A stretch of 64,000 nucleotides of DNA from Lasiosphaeris hirsuta (Eukaryota; Ascomycota; Sordariomycetes; Sordariales; Lasiosphaeriaceae): positions 5,580,001 to 5,644,000 of the forward strand of contig JAUKUA010000003.1 of assembly GCA_030549175.1 (NCBI GenBank), read 5' to 3'. A model generated the notes under the pieces. The model searched no databases, was not told where the DNA came from, and was given only the letters and a program-made list of their open reading frames with translations. Below are positions 23,953 to 34,579 of this stretch, piece by piece (within the stretch, counting starts at the first letter, position 1; each line of letters starts with the position of its first letter). Both the position numbers and the translations under genes were made by a program.

Positions 23953-25641
23953 ATGGCAGCAGAGGTGCTCCCGCTGGCACAATTGAAGCTGCCGACGGGG
24001 CCGAGCCCCGTCACCCCCGAGCAGCGGTACTGGAAGTCATTCCGGAACCAGAAATCGCACACGTCGACGGCGTCATGGCCCATCTCGCACATCAGCTTCC
24101 CTTCGGCGGGCGCCACTACATCCAACTCGCTCGTCGCTGCCACCAAGATCAACGATCTCTTCGTTGTCACCTCCGGTCCTCGCGTCGAAATCTACTCGAT
24201 CCGCAAGCGCGAGCCCCTCAAGACCATCGGCCGCTTCGACAGCGAGGCACACAGCGGCGAGATCAGGGCAGATGGCAGGGTGCTGGTGGCCGGCGAGGAT
24301 TCGGGCAAGATGCAGGTCTTCGATGTTGGCGGTGGCACAAGGGCCGTGATACTCAAGACGTGGCACATCCACAAGCAGCCTGTTTGGGTCACAAAATGGT
24401 CGCCCACCGAATTGACCACGCTCATGAGCTGCAGCGACGACAAGACTGTTCGCCTGTGGGACCTGCCGTCCAACACCCCGAGTCGCATGTTCACCGGCCA
24501 TTCCGACTATGTGCGCAGCGGTTCCTTCATGCCTGGCGGAAGCAGCAACATCCTCGTCTCGGGCTCGTACGACGAGACAGTCCGTGTCTGGGACGCCAGA
24601 GCCCCCGGCGGCTCCGTACTCACCTTCAAGCACGCCGACCCTATCGAGGAGGTCCTCCCCCTCCCCGGCGGCACCACCCTTCTGGCCGCCGCCGGCAGCG
24701 CCATATCTGTTCTCGACCTCGTCGCTGCTAAGCCCCTGCGCCTCATCACCAACCACCAAAAGACCGTGACATCCCTCTCCCTCGCCTCCAATAGCCGGCG
24801 TGTTATCAGCGGTAGTCTCGACGGCCATATCAAGGTCTTTGAGACATCTAGCTGGAACGTGGTATCGAGCTCCAAATACCTCAGCCCGATTCTTTCTCTC
24901 TCCGTCGTTTCCGCTGGCTCGACACATGAGGACCGCCACCTGGCTGTTGGCATGCAGTCTGGTGTCCTGTCCCTGCGCACCCGCCTCTCCGGCACGGCTG
25001 CCGAGAAGGCGCGTGAGCGGGCTGCTGAGCAAGCCGCTCGCGATATCGGCCCCGATGCGCTCGAGAGACTCGACGCGCAAAAGGCCAACCGGAAGCGCAA
25101 GGTCCTATCCTCCAAGGTCATGGACCGGCTCGGCGAGAATGTCGACGTCGTTATCCCGACCCAGCCGACGACTACTGTCGTCAATGCTGACGGCAAGGTG
25201 GTAACAAAAGCTCCCAAGCGCCGCCCCAAGCTCAAGCAATGGCAGCGCGACTTTCGCGAGCGCCGCTACGCCGCGGCGCTCGACCAGGTCCTCGACACGA
25301 GCCACCCCGAGTATTTCCCCGTCACGGCGCTGACGCTGCTCGTCGCGCTGCGCCACCGCTCCGCTCTGCGCGAGGCGATCGAGGGCCGCGACGAGGTCAC
25401 CGTCCTCCCCCTGCTTCGCTGGGTCGGCAAACACATCTCGGATTCGCGCTACGTAAGCGTCTGCGTCGACGTCGCCTTCCACCTGCTCGATCTGTACAGC
25501 GAGTACGTCGGCGGCAGCGACGAGCTCGCCAAGCAGTTTGCGGCCTTGTGCGCGAGCGTGTCGCGCGAGGTGGAGAAAGCAACTATGGCCATGATTACCA
25601 GTGGCATGGTGGAGAGCTTGATGATTGGGGGCATGGAGTAG
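23953..25641 (+). CDS. UTP15: U3 snoRNP-associated WD40 protein Utp15
   Basis: Single exon, ATG 23953 in context ACCATGG, 562 aa, the usual length for fungal Utp15. The N-terminus (EQRYWKSFRNQKSHTSTASWPISHISF) is typical of the family. WD40 repeats run from ~60 to ~340, with visible units such as LRLWDLP-like VRLWDLPSNTP, DETVRVWDARAPGGS and GHIKVFETSSWN. A linker with basic residues (RKRKVLSSKVMD) leads to the C-terminal UTP15 helical domain: KLKQWQRDFRERRYAAALDQVL, ALTLLVALRHRSALREAIEGRD and YVGGSDELAKQFAALC. Utp15 is a subunit of the t-UTP/UtpA complex of the small-subunit processome, in the nucleolus, acting in early 18S pre-rRNA processing and rDNA transcription. It diverges from the SP-RING gene. 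Confidence 0.96.
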   Translation: MAAEVLPLAQLKLPTGPSPVTPEQRYWKSFRNQKSHTSTASWPISHISFPSAGATTSNSLVAATKINDLFVVTSGPRVEIYSIRKREPLKTIGRFDSEAHSGEIRADGRVLVAGEDSGKMQVFDVGGGTRAVILKTWHIHKQPVWVTKWSPTELTTLMSCSDDKTVRLWDLPSNTPSRMFTGHSDYVRSGSFMPGGSSNILVSGSYDETVRVWDARAPGGSVLTFKHADPIEEVLPLPGGTTLLAAAGSAISVLDLVAAKPLRLITNHQKTVTSLSLASNSRRVISGSLDGHIKVFETSSWNVVSSSKYLSPILSLSVVSAGSTHEDRHLAVGMQSGVLSLRTRLSGTAAEKARERAAEQAARDIGPDALERLDAQKANRKRKVLSSKVMDRLGENVDVVIPTQPTTTVVNADGKVVTKAPKRRPKLKQWQRDFRERRYAAALDQVLDTSHPEYFPVTALTLLVALRHRSALREAIEGRDEVTVLPLLRWVGKHISDSRYVSVCVDVAFHLLDLYSEYVGGSDELAKQFAALCASVSREVEKATMAMITSGMVESLMIGGME

Positions 25642-26375
25642 CTGATGTTCGCTCATGGATCATTATCTGGGAAGTGGAGGAAGCGGAAGAGGTCTAGGTG
25701 GTGGTCTGGAAATTGGATTCGGGTTCCAATTATTGGCTTTTGCATTGCGCCGGCGTTCCTCGGTTGACATTCTCTTCAAACCTGGTGTATGGAAAAGGGG
25801 GACCAAAGGGTAAACAAAAATCCAAGTAGGCCATGCGTGCGAGCGCGCGCGTTTTGACACTCCATACCAAAGATACCTTTACTGTCACAAAATAACAAGA
25901 CTTTTTTGTAAATGCTTGTCAGTGTCCTGCCGAGTAATGGAATTGGCGGCTGATGGATTCAAATGTCTTTCACGTGGGATGATGGATAAACACATCTCTA
26001 TTTCTCGGGTATCATTCAGCCATAAGTCCATTCCATCAGTACATTCCACACCATGAAATCCACAACACATGCATCGATCAAATCTCCACCCCTCGTTCTA
26101 TCTCGCACCGCTCCAGCTATCCTTTCGGCTGAAAACAAAGCTTGACGCAAAAATGCAGCTCCCAAAGCAGGAGAGCAAAAATCCGAGCCCGGCAGACCAA
26201 AGAAATGCGATGAGAAAGAAAGACATAAAACCGCCACCCATCTTGCTGCCGTCCCTAACAGACAAGTTGATGAAGAACCAGAATCATGGTATATCGTACA
26301 GTCACGTAGCCTCCTCTTCCACCTTCCTTTCGTCCTTGATCCTATCTCCTCAACCAAGATGCAGAAATGCAACTA
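25642..26375. other. convergent intergenic region
   Basis: 3' regions of UTP15 and of the C2-domain gene on the opposite strand. No gene, and no structure beyond a short GCGC run near 25840. Confidence 0.6.
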
Positions 26376-29300
26376 TTAATATCCCCTCCGTCGAGATCTC
26401 CCAGTCCCGATGTCAATTCTTTGCATCTCCTCTTCGAGAGAGGACAGTCCGCCGCCGCCACCACCACCACCCCACATGTCGCTCCCCCCTCCGTTTCCGT
26501 CGTAGTCATAATCATCCATACCCCCTCTTCTCACCAAGCTACTACTATGCAGCTGTAGTGCTCCGCTCATGACTGGGCCCGGGGGTGGCGGCAGTGCAAG
26601 TGGCACCTTCGCCGGAATCGTCGGCGGCATAGGGCCCCTGCCACTACCTCCGCTCGGCGTAGGGCTGTGATGGCCATACAGCACAGGCGCGCGGTTCTCA
26701 CTCGAGCCACCGCTGCCATTGTAGTCATACGTTGATGCGCGCGTCAGCTGCCGAGGAGGTGTGAAGTTGTCCTGGTGTGGAGGGAGCGGTGAGAGAGGGC
26801 TCGAATCAACATTGTTGCTAGCCTGACGATTGAACCCAGCCCCATTGGCACCCGACATCACCGGGGCTGCCGCCATGGAAGAGCGATGGGGCTTCTTCTG
26901 GAGGCGGTTTCGACCTGTCGAGACCGGCGGTGAAGGGGTTGCCGGCTCTGGCTCAGGCACTGATCCGTACCGAACGTCGCTGTTCGGCAGCATAGACTGG
27001 GGCCTACCAGCGATGCGCAGCGGGCGACGGCCAGGCGGTGGTAAGGGTTGGGCACCTTGGGGTGACGGGCGTGACGAGGCTGTGATTGAGCCTGGGATGG
27101 TGGGCTTTTTCGGCTCCGGCTCCGGCGCCCATGTTTCCATAGGGAGGTGATCGGAGGGATCGATTTCGCGACCGTCATGCGTAATGATTTTCCCACTTGA
27201 TTCGTTGTAATCAGCCCGCGTCGCGGCGGTATCTCGGGCAGCGGATGCCGAAACGGCCGGATTCAAGGCGTCGTAAGCATCGGGGCCAAAGGGAACTCCA
27301 GATAGCCGGCGAGTCTCTGTCTGTTGCGGTTGCGATGGCGCGGGGCTAACAGACTTGCGCCGGATCGTATGTTGTTGATTAGGCGGGTTCGGGCTCGGGT
27401 CACGAATGGGCGGGTTAGGCGAGTAGTTTCGTTGCTTGATCACAACGTTGACGCTTGAAGTGGATGGTCCACCTGTATATGTGATCTGGCCTCTACCGTA
27501 CGGCGGCGGCGCTCCATTGTAGGATGACGACATATCTTGATCGTATCTGCTCTGGGGCACTTCACTCAATGCTCGATTCCTGTGCTGCGACTCAATCGGC
27601 GCCGGTTGAGTGTACCGCCGCTGGTGGTGGTTCCGGTCCTGGTGAAAGCGCTCTGCAACTTCCTGCGAGATGCTAGGGTCCATGCCAGGGACTAGCGAGG
27701 CAGGGATAGGCGGAATCCCATAAGTTGATGTATCATCAAGCTCGCCCCTGTATCCTGAAGACCTTCGATCTCCTTGCGAAGAGCCATAGGGCACAAGGGA
27801 AGTCTCAGAATGCCGCCCGAAGTGTCTAGAGGCCGCGTGGCTGGAAACTTCTCTCGGGTGAGCTGTCGGGGGGGATGGTGCGTATCCACTGGGATCCTGA
27901 CGGCGGTGTTGGTCAGGTGTATTCGGGGCATTGGAATATCCCCTCGGGGCAGGATTACCTCGGCCCCCGAGGTTCAGGGGTGCAGGACTTGCGGCCACAT
28001 CATACTCAGGCTCAAATTGGGGTTGCGATTGAGCCTGCGGTACGTGCGATCTGCCTCTCTTGAAAGAATTGTTCATCGAGTCAGGCGACTCGGGTACATC
28101 TTCAACAGTCGCCTGCATGGGTCTGTATGAAGGGTCATAGCTCGAATCATATGAATAATGTCGAGGGGGCGAAGGTTGATCGGCATTTGCATACTGAGAG
28201 TTCATGCTGGCGGGGGCCGAGTCATAAGCCTTATACGTTGGCCGCCCTGGATAGCTCGCTGTGGCAGACTGCCGATGAGCTTCCATCCGTAACACATCAT
28301 GTCGCATTGTTGGGGGCGTTCCCTTATTCTGAAGATCGAAGCTGTTTTGGTATGAGGCGTTCATAGCCCCATTGCTGGTGGTTCGGGTTCGATGAGCCGG
28401 GGGTGGCGGCGGCCTATCCTCCTCAAACGACCTAGCTCGTTCGTCCAGTTGCGGAAAATCAAAAGGATCCTGCCTCGAGTCGTAACGGTCGTAAGCGGTG
28501 GGCTGCTGATAATGGGGACTGTAGCCCCGGTCCTCAGGGCGCCCTTGGTAAACATCTTGCCTTTCGGGAGTTCGATACTGCTGTGACTCCATACGGCGAT
28601 TGGGGGTCCCGAATTCTCCGCTTGGAGAACGGGCGGGATACTGATCTGGTGCTGGTTGTTGTGGTTGGTAGCGGCCCGTAGAATCTGCGACGGGTGGTGC
28701 AGGCGGAGGGGTATCGTAGTCAAGCTGTTGACGTGGCGACCTGCTGGGTAAATACGACGCTGGCGGAGCGTTCGGCTGAGCTCGAGGTGGGGTCTCAACT
28801 TGCTCAGGAGCCGGTGCAGCCGGGGCCTTGCCGGTGACTGGGTCCGAGGGCAACGGCCTGCGCTTGGGCATGCTCCGGGGCCCAACTGCGGCCTGCGATG
28901 CCACTCCTGCATCTGATGGCTCGGCTGAACTGGAGGCAGGCATGGACACGGGCGGCTTTGCCTTGACGACGGGCTTTTCGGGTTTGGGGCGACTATCATA
29001 AAATGTGATCTCAATGCGCACCTCGCCGGCGTACTTGCCTCTGCACGAAAGCTGGTGCCACTGGTCGCTCTGGCCGCCCCCTGAAATGATTATGTCGCGC
29101 AAGTCGATCCAAGCCTCGCCGATCAACTCGGTCTTCTTGTCGTCGTTGAAGACGGAGACCTTGAGCTGGTAGTAATCAGGCGAGTCGTGGACAATGAACC
29201 TGAGCTCTTGATCCCTGTGAGCCAAGAGGGCATCCCTGGTTAGCAGTGTTCGGGGAGATGCAGCGCATGGATTCCATGTTAGTGCTGATGTGGTAGGGTG

Positions 29301-29549
29301 GTAGGCGTACCATTTTGGGGTCTGGCCGCCACGGATATCGGTTGTCGTCTTCTTTGCCTCCTTGCCCAGGCGCGCAGCGCAGTAGGGATCTTGCTTCCCT
29401 ATTGTCTTGCGGTTGGGCAGGTTCTTAGCCCGGTCGACAACGAGCACCAGAGTGCCGATCTGAGGCCCGTCGACCGTCATATCTGAGAAGATGCCGGCCG
29501 TGTGCATGCCATTGAGAATCTGCGCCGTGTTCTTCGCCTTGGTCGTCAT
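26376..29549 (-). CDS. C2-domain protein, Inn1/Fic1-like cytokinesis factor
   Basis: Two exons, 29311-29549 and 26376-29214, giving 1025 aa; intron 29215-29310 (96 nt, donor GTACGC, GCTAACC branch, acceptor CACAG). Removing it joins GGQTPKW to DQELRFIVHDSPDYYQLKV, the expected C2 strand order. Start at 29549: MTTKAKNTAQILNGMHTAGI then FSDMTVDGPQIG. The C2 domain covers ~30-170 (GTLVLVVDRAKNLPNRKTIG, QDPYCAARLG, VFNDDKKTELIGEAWIDL, GKYAGEVRIEITFYD). The rest is a long Pro/Ser/Tyr-rich tail with many PxxP stretches, ending RIDIGTGRSRRRGY. In yeasts the related Inn1/Fic1 protein links the actomyosin ring to primary-septum synthesis, its proline motifs binding SH3 proteins. Assigning this large filamentous-fungal version to that role is inference from domain order. 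The intron is a multiple of three and stop-free. Confidence 0.88.
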   Translation of the reverse strand: MTTKAKNTAQILNGMHTAGIFSDMTVDGPQIGTLVLVVDRAKNLPNRKTIGKQDPYCAARLGKEAKKTTTDIRGGQTPKWYAYHPTTSALTWNPCAASPRTLLTRDALLAHRDQELRFIVHDSPDYYQLKVSVFNDDKKTELIGEAWIDLRDIIISGGGQSDQWHQLSCRGKYAGEVRIEITFYDSRPKPEKPVVKAKPPVSMPASSSAEPSDAGVASQAAVGPRSMPKRRPLPSDPVTGKAPAAPAPEQVETPPRAQPNAPPASYLPSRSPRQQLDYDTPPPAPPVADSTGRYQPQQPAPDQYPARSPSGEFGTPNRRMESQQYRTPERQDVYQGRPEDRGYSPHYQQPTAYDRYDSRQDPFDFPQLDERARSFEEDRPPPPPAHRTRTTSNGAMNASYQNSFDLQNKGTPPTMRHDVLRMEAHRQSATASYPGRPTYKAYDSAPASMNSQYANADQPSPPRHYSYDSSYDPSYRPMQATVEDVPESPDSMNNSFKRGRSHVPQAQSQPQFEPEYDVAASPAPLNLGGRGNPAPRGYSNAPNTPDQHRRQDPSGYAPSPPTAHPREVSSHAASRHFGRHSETSLVPYGSSQGDRRSSGYRGELDDTSTYGIPPIPASLVPGMDPSISQEVAERFHQDRNHHQRRYTQPAPIESQHRNRALSEVPQSRYDQDMSSSYNGAPPPYGRGQITYTGGPSTSSVNVVIKQRNYSPNPPIRDPSPNPPNQQHTIRRKSVSPAPSQPQQTETRRLSGVPFGPDAYDALNPAVSASAARDTAATRADYNESSGKIITHDGREIDPSDHLPMETWAPEPEPKKPTIPGSITASSRPSPQGAQPLPPPGRRPLRIAGRPQSMLPNSDVRYGSVPEPEPATPSPPVSTGRNRLQKKPHRSSMAAAPVMSGANGAGFNRQASNNVDSSPLSPLPPHQDNFTPPRQLTRASTYDYNGSGGSSENRAPVLYGHHSPTPSGGSGRGPMPPTIPAKVPLALPPPPGPVMSGALQLHSSSLVRRGGMDDYDYDGNGGGSDMWGGGGGGGGLSSLEEEMQRIDIGTGRSRRRGY

Positions 29550-30976
29550 GTTGCCGGTTGTGATGCGAGGCTGCCCTGCGACATATGAAATCGAGGGGTC
29601 GTCGTCGTCCGCCGAACAGGCCCAATAGTGCCGCGGGTCGGGTCGTATTGTTTACTTTGAAGCCGAGCCTTTGTTGTGGCGGAGCGATGACGGCTGCTTA
29701 CTGGTTGGGGGGCTGCCGACAGCGTCCAAATCAGAGCCAGAGGCGCAAAAATAGCAGAAGTGCGTAATCGAGGACGAAAGCGAAGGGAGAGGTGAGAATG
29801 CTACCTAATTGACGCCTGACGGCAACGAGTGAGGGAGTGGACAGAGAGCAAAGACAAAAAGATGGGATGAAGGAAAAGCAGACGTTTCGTGAAGGCAGGG
29901 AGAAGGACGAAAAGCAGCTGCAGCAGCTTCTCCCGAACGCGCAGGCGCCTTTCGTCTTTCCAGTTGCCCGCGGGATGGATGGGCTCAAGTGCTCTCTGGA
30001 AGGTGGGGTGGCCGCGCGCTGGTCTGCTTGTTGATGCTGCGCCGGCTAGCCGCGCTAGCTTAGTTCGCGTTCCGTCGGTGGTTGGTTTTCAGGGTTTCAC
30101 CGCCCTGGCGCGCCTAGAAGCAGCAGTCTGGTGGCTGGTGCGCCCGGAAAGAGCACAAAACCATGGGAAAAGTGAGGCTGGAGGTTGGAAGCTCCGGCCA
30201 CCCCACCACGCCAATGCCCTGGAGCTTTGGCCCGAGCTTCGATGAAGCTTTTGCAGGTGGATCGTGTTCAACACTCGACTTCCAATTTCTGCCCGTGTTC
30301 TTCCTCGAATTCCTTGAAGCTGCAACACATGCAGCGTAGCTGTTGGCCTGCCGCCTGAAACATCAACCTCGCGTTGCTTGCGTTTGCATTCCATGGCTCC
30401 AGATCCATCCGCATTGCAGGGAAGACAAGGCAGTTGCTAGTGCGGACTTGCGACAGACTTCAGGCTGAGCCACCATTGTTGACGTCCCCCGCCTTCTAGG
30501 TATTAAGCCCTTCCATCGGCTTGGAGCCTTGCTCGACGGAGCCATCGCGTCAACAGTGCTATCGGGTGCGTCTTTTATTATCCAATTTCGATGGCACATT
30601 TCCAATTGGGCTGCCACTGAAGAAAGAAGTGGCTGTCGCTCATTTAACATGGCCCTGGTACTTGGTTTACCAGCCTCGAGAATCGACAGCGGCGATTTGC
30701 TCAGGTCTGCTACCCAAACTACCCCAACATTTCGCAACTTAATCTTGACTGTTGCATGCCTGACTGGGTATGTGCGAACCCAGGCTATATCACGATCCGG
30801 ACCTCTTAACACAGGCAGGGTGTGGTATGAAACACTCAAAAAGTTGGTTGACTGGATTTATCGGTTCAAAGGTGAACAGAACCACGGAACCGCTAGGCTG
30901 TCATGACAACGACTCCTACACAATTCCTCACTAAACAATTCCCCACAATACTACTTCAACCCCCTGAATATTGCCT
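29550..30976. other. intergenic region, no supported gene
   Basis: Upstream region of the C2 gene and 3' flank of con-6. The short frames at 30363-30906 do not resemble proteins. Nothing else stands out. Confidence 0.6.
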
Positions 30977-31365
30977 TTACTGCTGCATCTGGTTGAGGCG
31001 CTCTTTGGCCGACTCCTTCGCATCGTCCGACACGTTGGGGTTCTTCAGAGTGCTGCATTGCAGGTCGTTAGTGAATTGTACGGCATGAGAGGAACGCTGA
31101 ATTAGGGACTTGCGCCTTCAGGCCACCCGCGACATTACCGGGGTTCTTGCCCTCCATGCTCTCTCCAGCCTTGGGGACTACAAAAACAAAGCTGTCAGCA
31201 CTCAATTCTTAAACGCACCGTGGTTGACACAAGACATGACACACCATCACCACCGTTGAACTCGCTGTCGAGGATATTCTTAGAGTTCTCCTTGGACTCC
31301 TTAGAGGTGTTGGGGTTATTGAGGTTAGCCTTGTGGCCACCAGCGACTTGAGCATCAGTAGGCAT
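30977..31365 (-). CDS. con-6: conidiation-specific protein 6 (Con-6)
   Basis: Small protein of 86 aa from three exons: 31245-31365, 31114-31177, 30977-31052. It starts MPTDAQVAGGHKANLNNPNT and carries two copies of the Con-6 motif: GGHKANLNNPNTSKESKEN at ~9-27 and GGLKATLKNPNVSDDAKES at ~57-75, ending RLNQMQQ. Intron 1 (31178-31244) has donor GTGTGT. Intron 2 (31053-31113) has a GC donor (GCAAGT), and only this site restores the conserved GGLKATLKNPN sequence. In Neurospora, con-6 is induced during conidiation and by light, and the protein is found in conidia; its molecular role is not known. A TATA box sits ~100 nt upstream of the ATG, fitting a strongly inducible gene. It is too short and spliced to appear as one long frame. 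Confidence 0.93.
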
Positions 31366-33123
31366 GGTAAAGGTGTTGGTTAAATGTGGTAAAGTGGTGT
31401 TGAAGTTGGATGGTGGGATGGATGGAAATGATATTTTGAATATCACTAATGGGATTGTTCGTATTTATACACACTTGCCGCATTTCCACGATTGCATCTA
31501 TTCATGGCAAGGAGCATCGTTGACGTAACTAACATCGCGAACAATCCAAGAGAGTCAGGACCACCATTCCGCGTCACAATGGAATCGAGCGACGATGGAG
31601 TCAGTGACAGATCTCGAGGCGGATATCAAGACATCTGGCCTGCTCTTCTCCCAAATTGGCTTGACAAGACGTAATCTTGCAGCAGGTAGCACCACGATTG
31701 AAGCTACAAAGTGATTGCCTGGACGATCGAGCTCGAGTCGTCCACACGATTCGTGGAGCAGAACCAGGGAAGTGACGGAGGAGGCACTAGAGGCTGTCCT
31801 AAACGTCGAAAGAGTCAGGGACAGATCAGGGGCAGGGGTTAAGTGTGGAGCTGGGATCTACCTTTGCACTCGGCAATCTCGAGTACACACGCCATGATCG
31901 CCATAAGGCGCTTGTTTGACTTGTTTGTGAATTTGCGCAATGGCGGTTGTCCGTTCACACATGATGAATCACCTCGGGGCTGTCATGATGTCAGAGAAGC
32001 AAGGGGCCGGATTCCAAGCCTAAACAATAAGTCGATACAAAACCGATGAGCCAGCTCGCTTAATCAACAATATTTCTCAATAGACCATAATGTTTTTTTT
32101 CTGAATGCGGTGGCATCACCGAGGGCTACGGTTGGGAAGTCGGCTTCGTCCCGCCGTCAACTCACCGGCGAAGCGTCGTGTCCAATGCAATGGCATCTAC
32201 TTGAGCGCTGAGCATCACGCATTACAGCTCCAGGCAGAACTTTGGCGACAGTCGTGACTCCGAAGCAGTAGTATCATGGATTGGATTGGATACCGTCGGG
32301 AAGGCTGAAGACAGGAAACAAGCACAAAACCAGCTGAGCCTGCTATCGATACCAATCCGATGCCGCCTCGGCCGAATTTTTAAGTAATTGGAGGCGAGAG
32401 ATGCCGAGGACGTCGCGACGGTGGCAATTGTCTCTTTGCATGTTGTCAACTGTGACTAGGTAGGAGATATAGCAGACCGGAAAAAGTCCTGAAAGTGGAA
32501 ATACTCCCGGATGTCAGCGAAAGTCGTGGTGTCCTTTGATGATGTGTTACGTGTGGTCGATTAAAACATCAATTCCCCGCGCTACACTCAAATCAGAAGT
32601 GCTGGGGCGGGCTAGCCCCAATTGACCGCCTGCACCCTGCAAGTTATCGATAAGCCGGACGCATCCACAGCGCCATCAGTGCATCCATCCAATCCACCTC
32701 GCCCGCTGGCATTGCACTGCGTAAGGCTGAAGCGACCGCTCCCGTCCATCCCGTAATCGTCTTCTTACCCCCCCGGCTGAGCCTCTCCTTTGAGTTAGCC
32801 AAGTCACCGCCCCGATTCCGCTCGCGTCATCCGAGTTTGCGGTCCAGACCCCCGGAGGCCTTCGACACGGCCGCCGGTTGCGATACCCGACCGAGGTCCC
32901 CCTTTTGCACCGCGCTCCCGTCTCGTCCCGTTAGAGTAGCCTAAGGCCCAAAATAACACTTCCACTCACACCCACGCCACCGCCCACATAGCCCCCTACA
33001 GTGTGTGTGGCGCGGACACCATCGACCAACGTCATCGTCGCCATTCACACACACACACACGTCTAGTGTAGCAAACAACCTCCAACTCCCCCAAGGTAGT
33101 CACTCTCTCACCCCTAAAAAAAA
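31366..33123. other. divergent upstream region, con-6 / TMEM234-like gene
   Basis: Apart from the con-6 TATA box no gene or RNA is recognised. A short (AC)n tract ends at 33060, just ahead of the TMEM234-like gene, whose leader is C-rich. Confidence 0.6.
31462..31469 (-). promoter_or_regulatory. TATA box of con-6
   Basis: TATAAATA on the minus strand, about 100 nt upstream of the con-6 start codon at 31365. The spacing suits a leader of ~60-70 nt. Confidence 0.55.
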
Positions 33124-33710
33124 ATGGACACCCCAACCGAGGAGCCGCAGCCCGGCGCGTTCAACTACGTCATCGGCTTCCTCATGGTCGGGCTCGCCTG
33201 GGGCCTCACAACGCCCTTCATTCGGCGCGCGGCGCGTGACCACCGCCCGCCGCCGCACCCGCTGCTCGAGACGCCCGCCGTGCGCGACAGCTGGGTGCGC
33301 AGCCGGGTGTATGGCGCCGTGTTTGGCGTGTTTGACCTGCTGCGTAACCCGCGGTACGCGGTACCGCTGTTGCTGAACCTGACGGGCAGCGTGTGGTTCT
33401 TCTTGTTGATTGGGAAGGCTGGTAGGTTTTTCTTTTCAACTTTGTCTTGAGTAATGTGAATGTTGTGGATGCTGATAGGGGTGCAGAGCTGAGTTTGACG
33501 GTGCCGATTGTGAATACGCTTGCGTTTTTGTTCACGGTTATTGGGGAGTGGTGGGTTGATAAGAAGATCATCAGTCGAGGTATGTTGCCCGCCTCCTATA
33601 CTCGTCCCTCCCAGTATGCTGTCTGTGGCTGATGCGGCGAAGACACCATGGTGGGCATGGTTTTGTCGCTTGGGGGCATTGCGCTATGTGTCTACAGCAA
33701 GACGAGTTAG
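33124..33710 (+). CDS. TMEM234-like small membrane protein
   Basis: Three exons: 33124-33421, 33487-33579, 33643-33710, giving 152 aa. The introns (33422-33486 and 33580-33642) use GTAGGT and GTATGT donors. Start MDTPTEEPQPGAFNYVIGFL. Four hydrophobic spans are visible: FNYVIGFLMVGLAWGLTTPF (~13-32), YAVPLLLNLTGSVWFFLLIG (~78-97), TVPIVNTLAFLFTVIGEWWV (~105-124) and MVGMVLSLGGIALCVYSKTS at the end. The spliced GKAELSLTVPIVN and the FTVIGEWWVDKKIISRDTM block are typical of the TMEM234/UPF0546 family, which is related to drug/metabolite-transporter folds. It probably sits in an endomembrane; substrate and role are not known. Confidence 0.88.
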
Positions 33711-34579
33711 TCTAGAGTGGTAGACAGTGACCATCTGGGGTTCGCGTTTTCTCCTGAACATGTTCTGCTGCTGGTTTTGTTTCCTGTCCAAAATCTCAAT
33801 GAGGCACATATAGACAGTCACATAGGTTATGATCCTTGTTGCATCAAATATTGTTTCCGTATCTGATGTATTTGTCTGCCGCCATTCTTCCTGCTCCAGG
33901 CAGTAGAATGTCTCCTTCCCTAGTACTTCCCCCTTTCAACCTTCCTCCAAGCCTCGAATCCATCCACCACTACTAGCCTCCACCACTAGCCCGACGACCC
34001 AGAAACCCCCATGCGAATATATATACCAAGCAGTTCCTCTCGCAATAAGGGACAGGGAAAGCGAACCCAGCCGCAGACGCACCAATATGTATAACCGAAT
34101 AGGAACATGTATGAAAAACAGGAAGAAGAAACTCCAAACTTTGAAACCTTGGTTTTATCCCTGCGTGTACTCCCTGTGGTATCTCAACAGCTAAAATAAG
34201 TAGAAAATACTATCAAACGCCGCCATATTTTATGGTATCATGGGGTAATATGCTAAGACGAATTGCATAGCGAGAAGTGAAAATGATGTCTTGAAAACCG
34301 GAGCCGTGATTAAGGTGTTTGAACATATCGATGGCCCTGCATCGATGTGGTCAAATAGCTTAGAATTATTCCAAAAATTTCCGAGATAGTTTCGTGACGG
34401 CTTGTGTATCATTTGTCGTATTGTCTGTCTTTTGGTTGTGTGTGTGTGTGTGTGTGTGTGAATCATTCGAGTTCGTGATATGTGTAAGTCATTAATGTCG
34501 TGATGAGGCTCGTCGAAAGGTCTTGTAACATTAAGACAGGAGTGACCCGATTGTAAAAGGGGAGCCCGCGGTGGGTGCT
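33711..34579. other. convergent intergenic region with a TG microsatellite
   Basis: 3' flanks of the TMEM234-like gene and of the 182-aa gene. It contains (TG)12 at 34437-34460 and is otherwise AT-leaning. No gene is seen. Confidence 0.65.
34437..34460 (+). repeat. (TG)12 microsatellite
   Basis: Twenty-four bases of perfect TG dinucleotide repeat, in the presumed 3' flank of a minus-strand gene. Confidence 0.95.
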
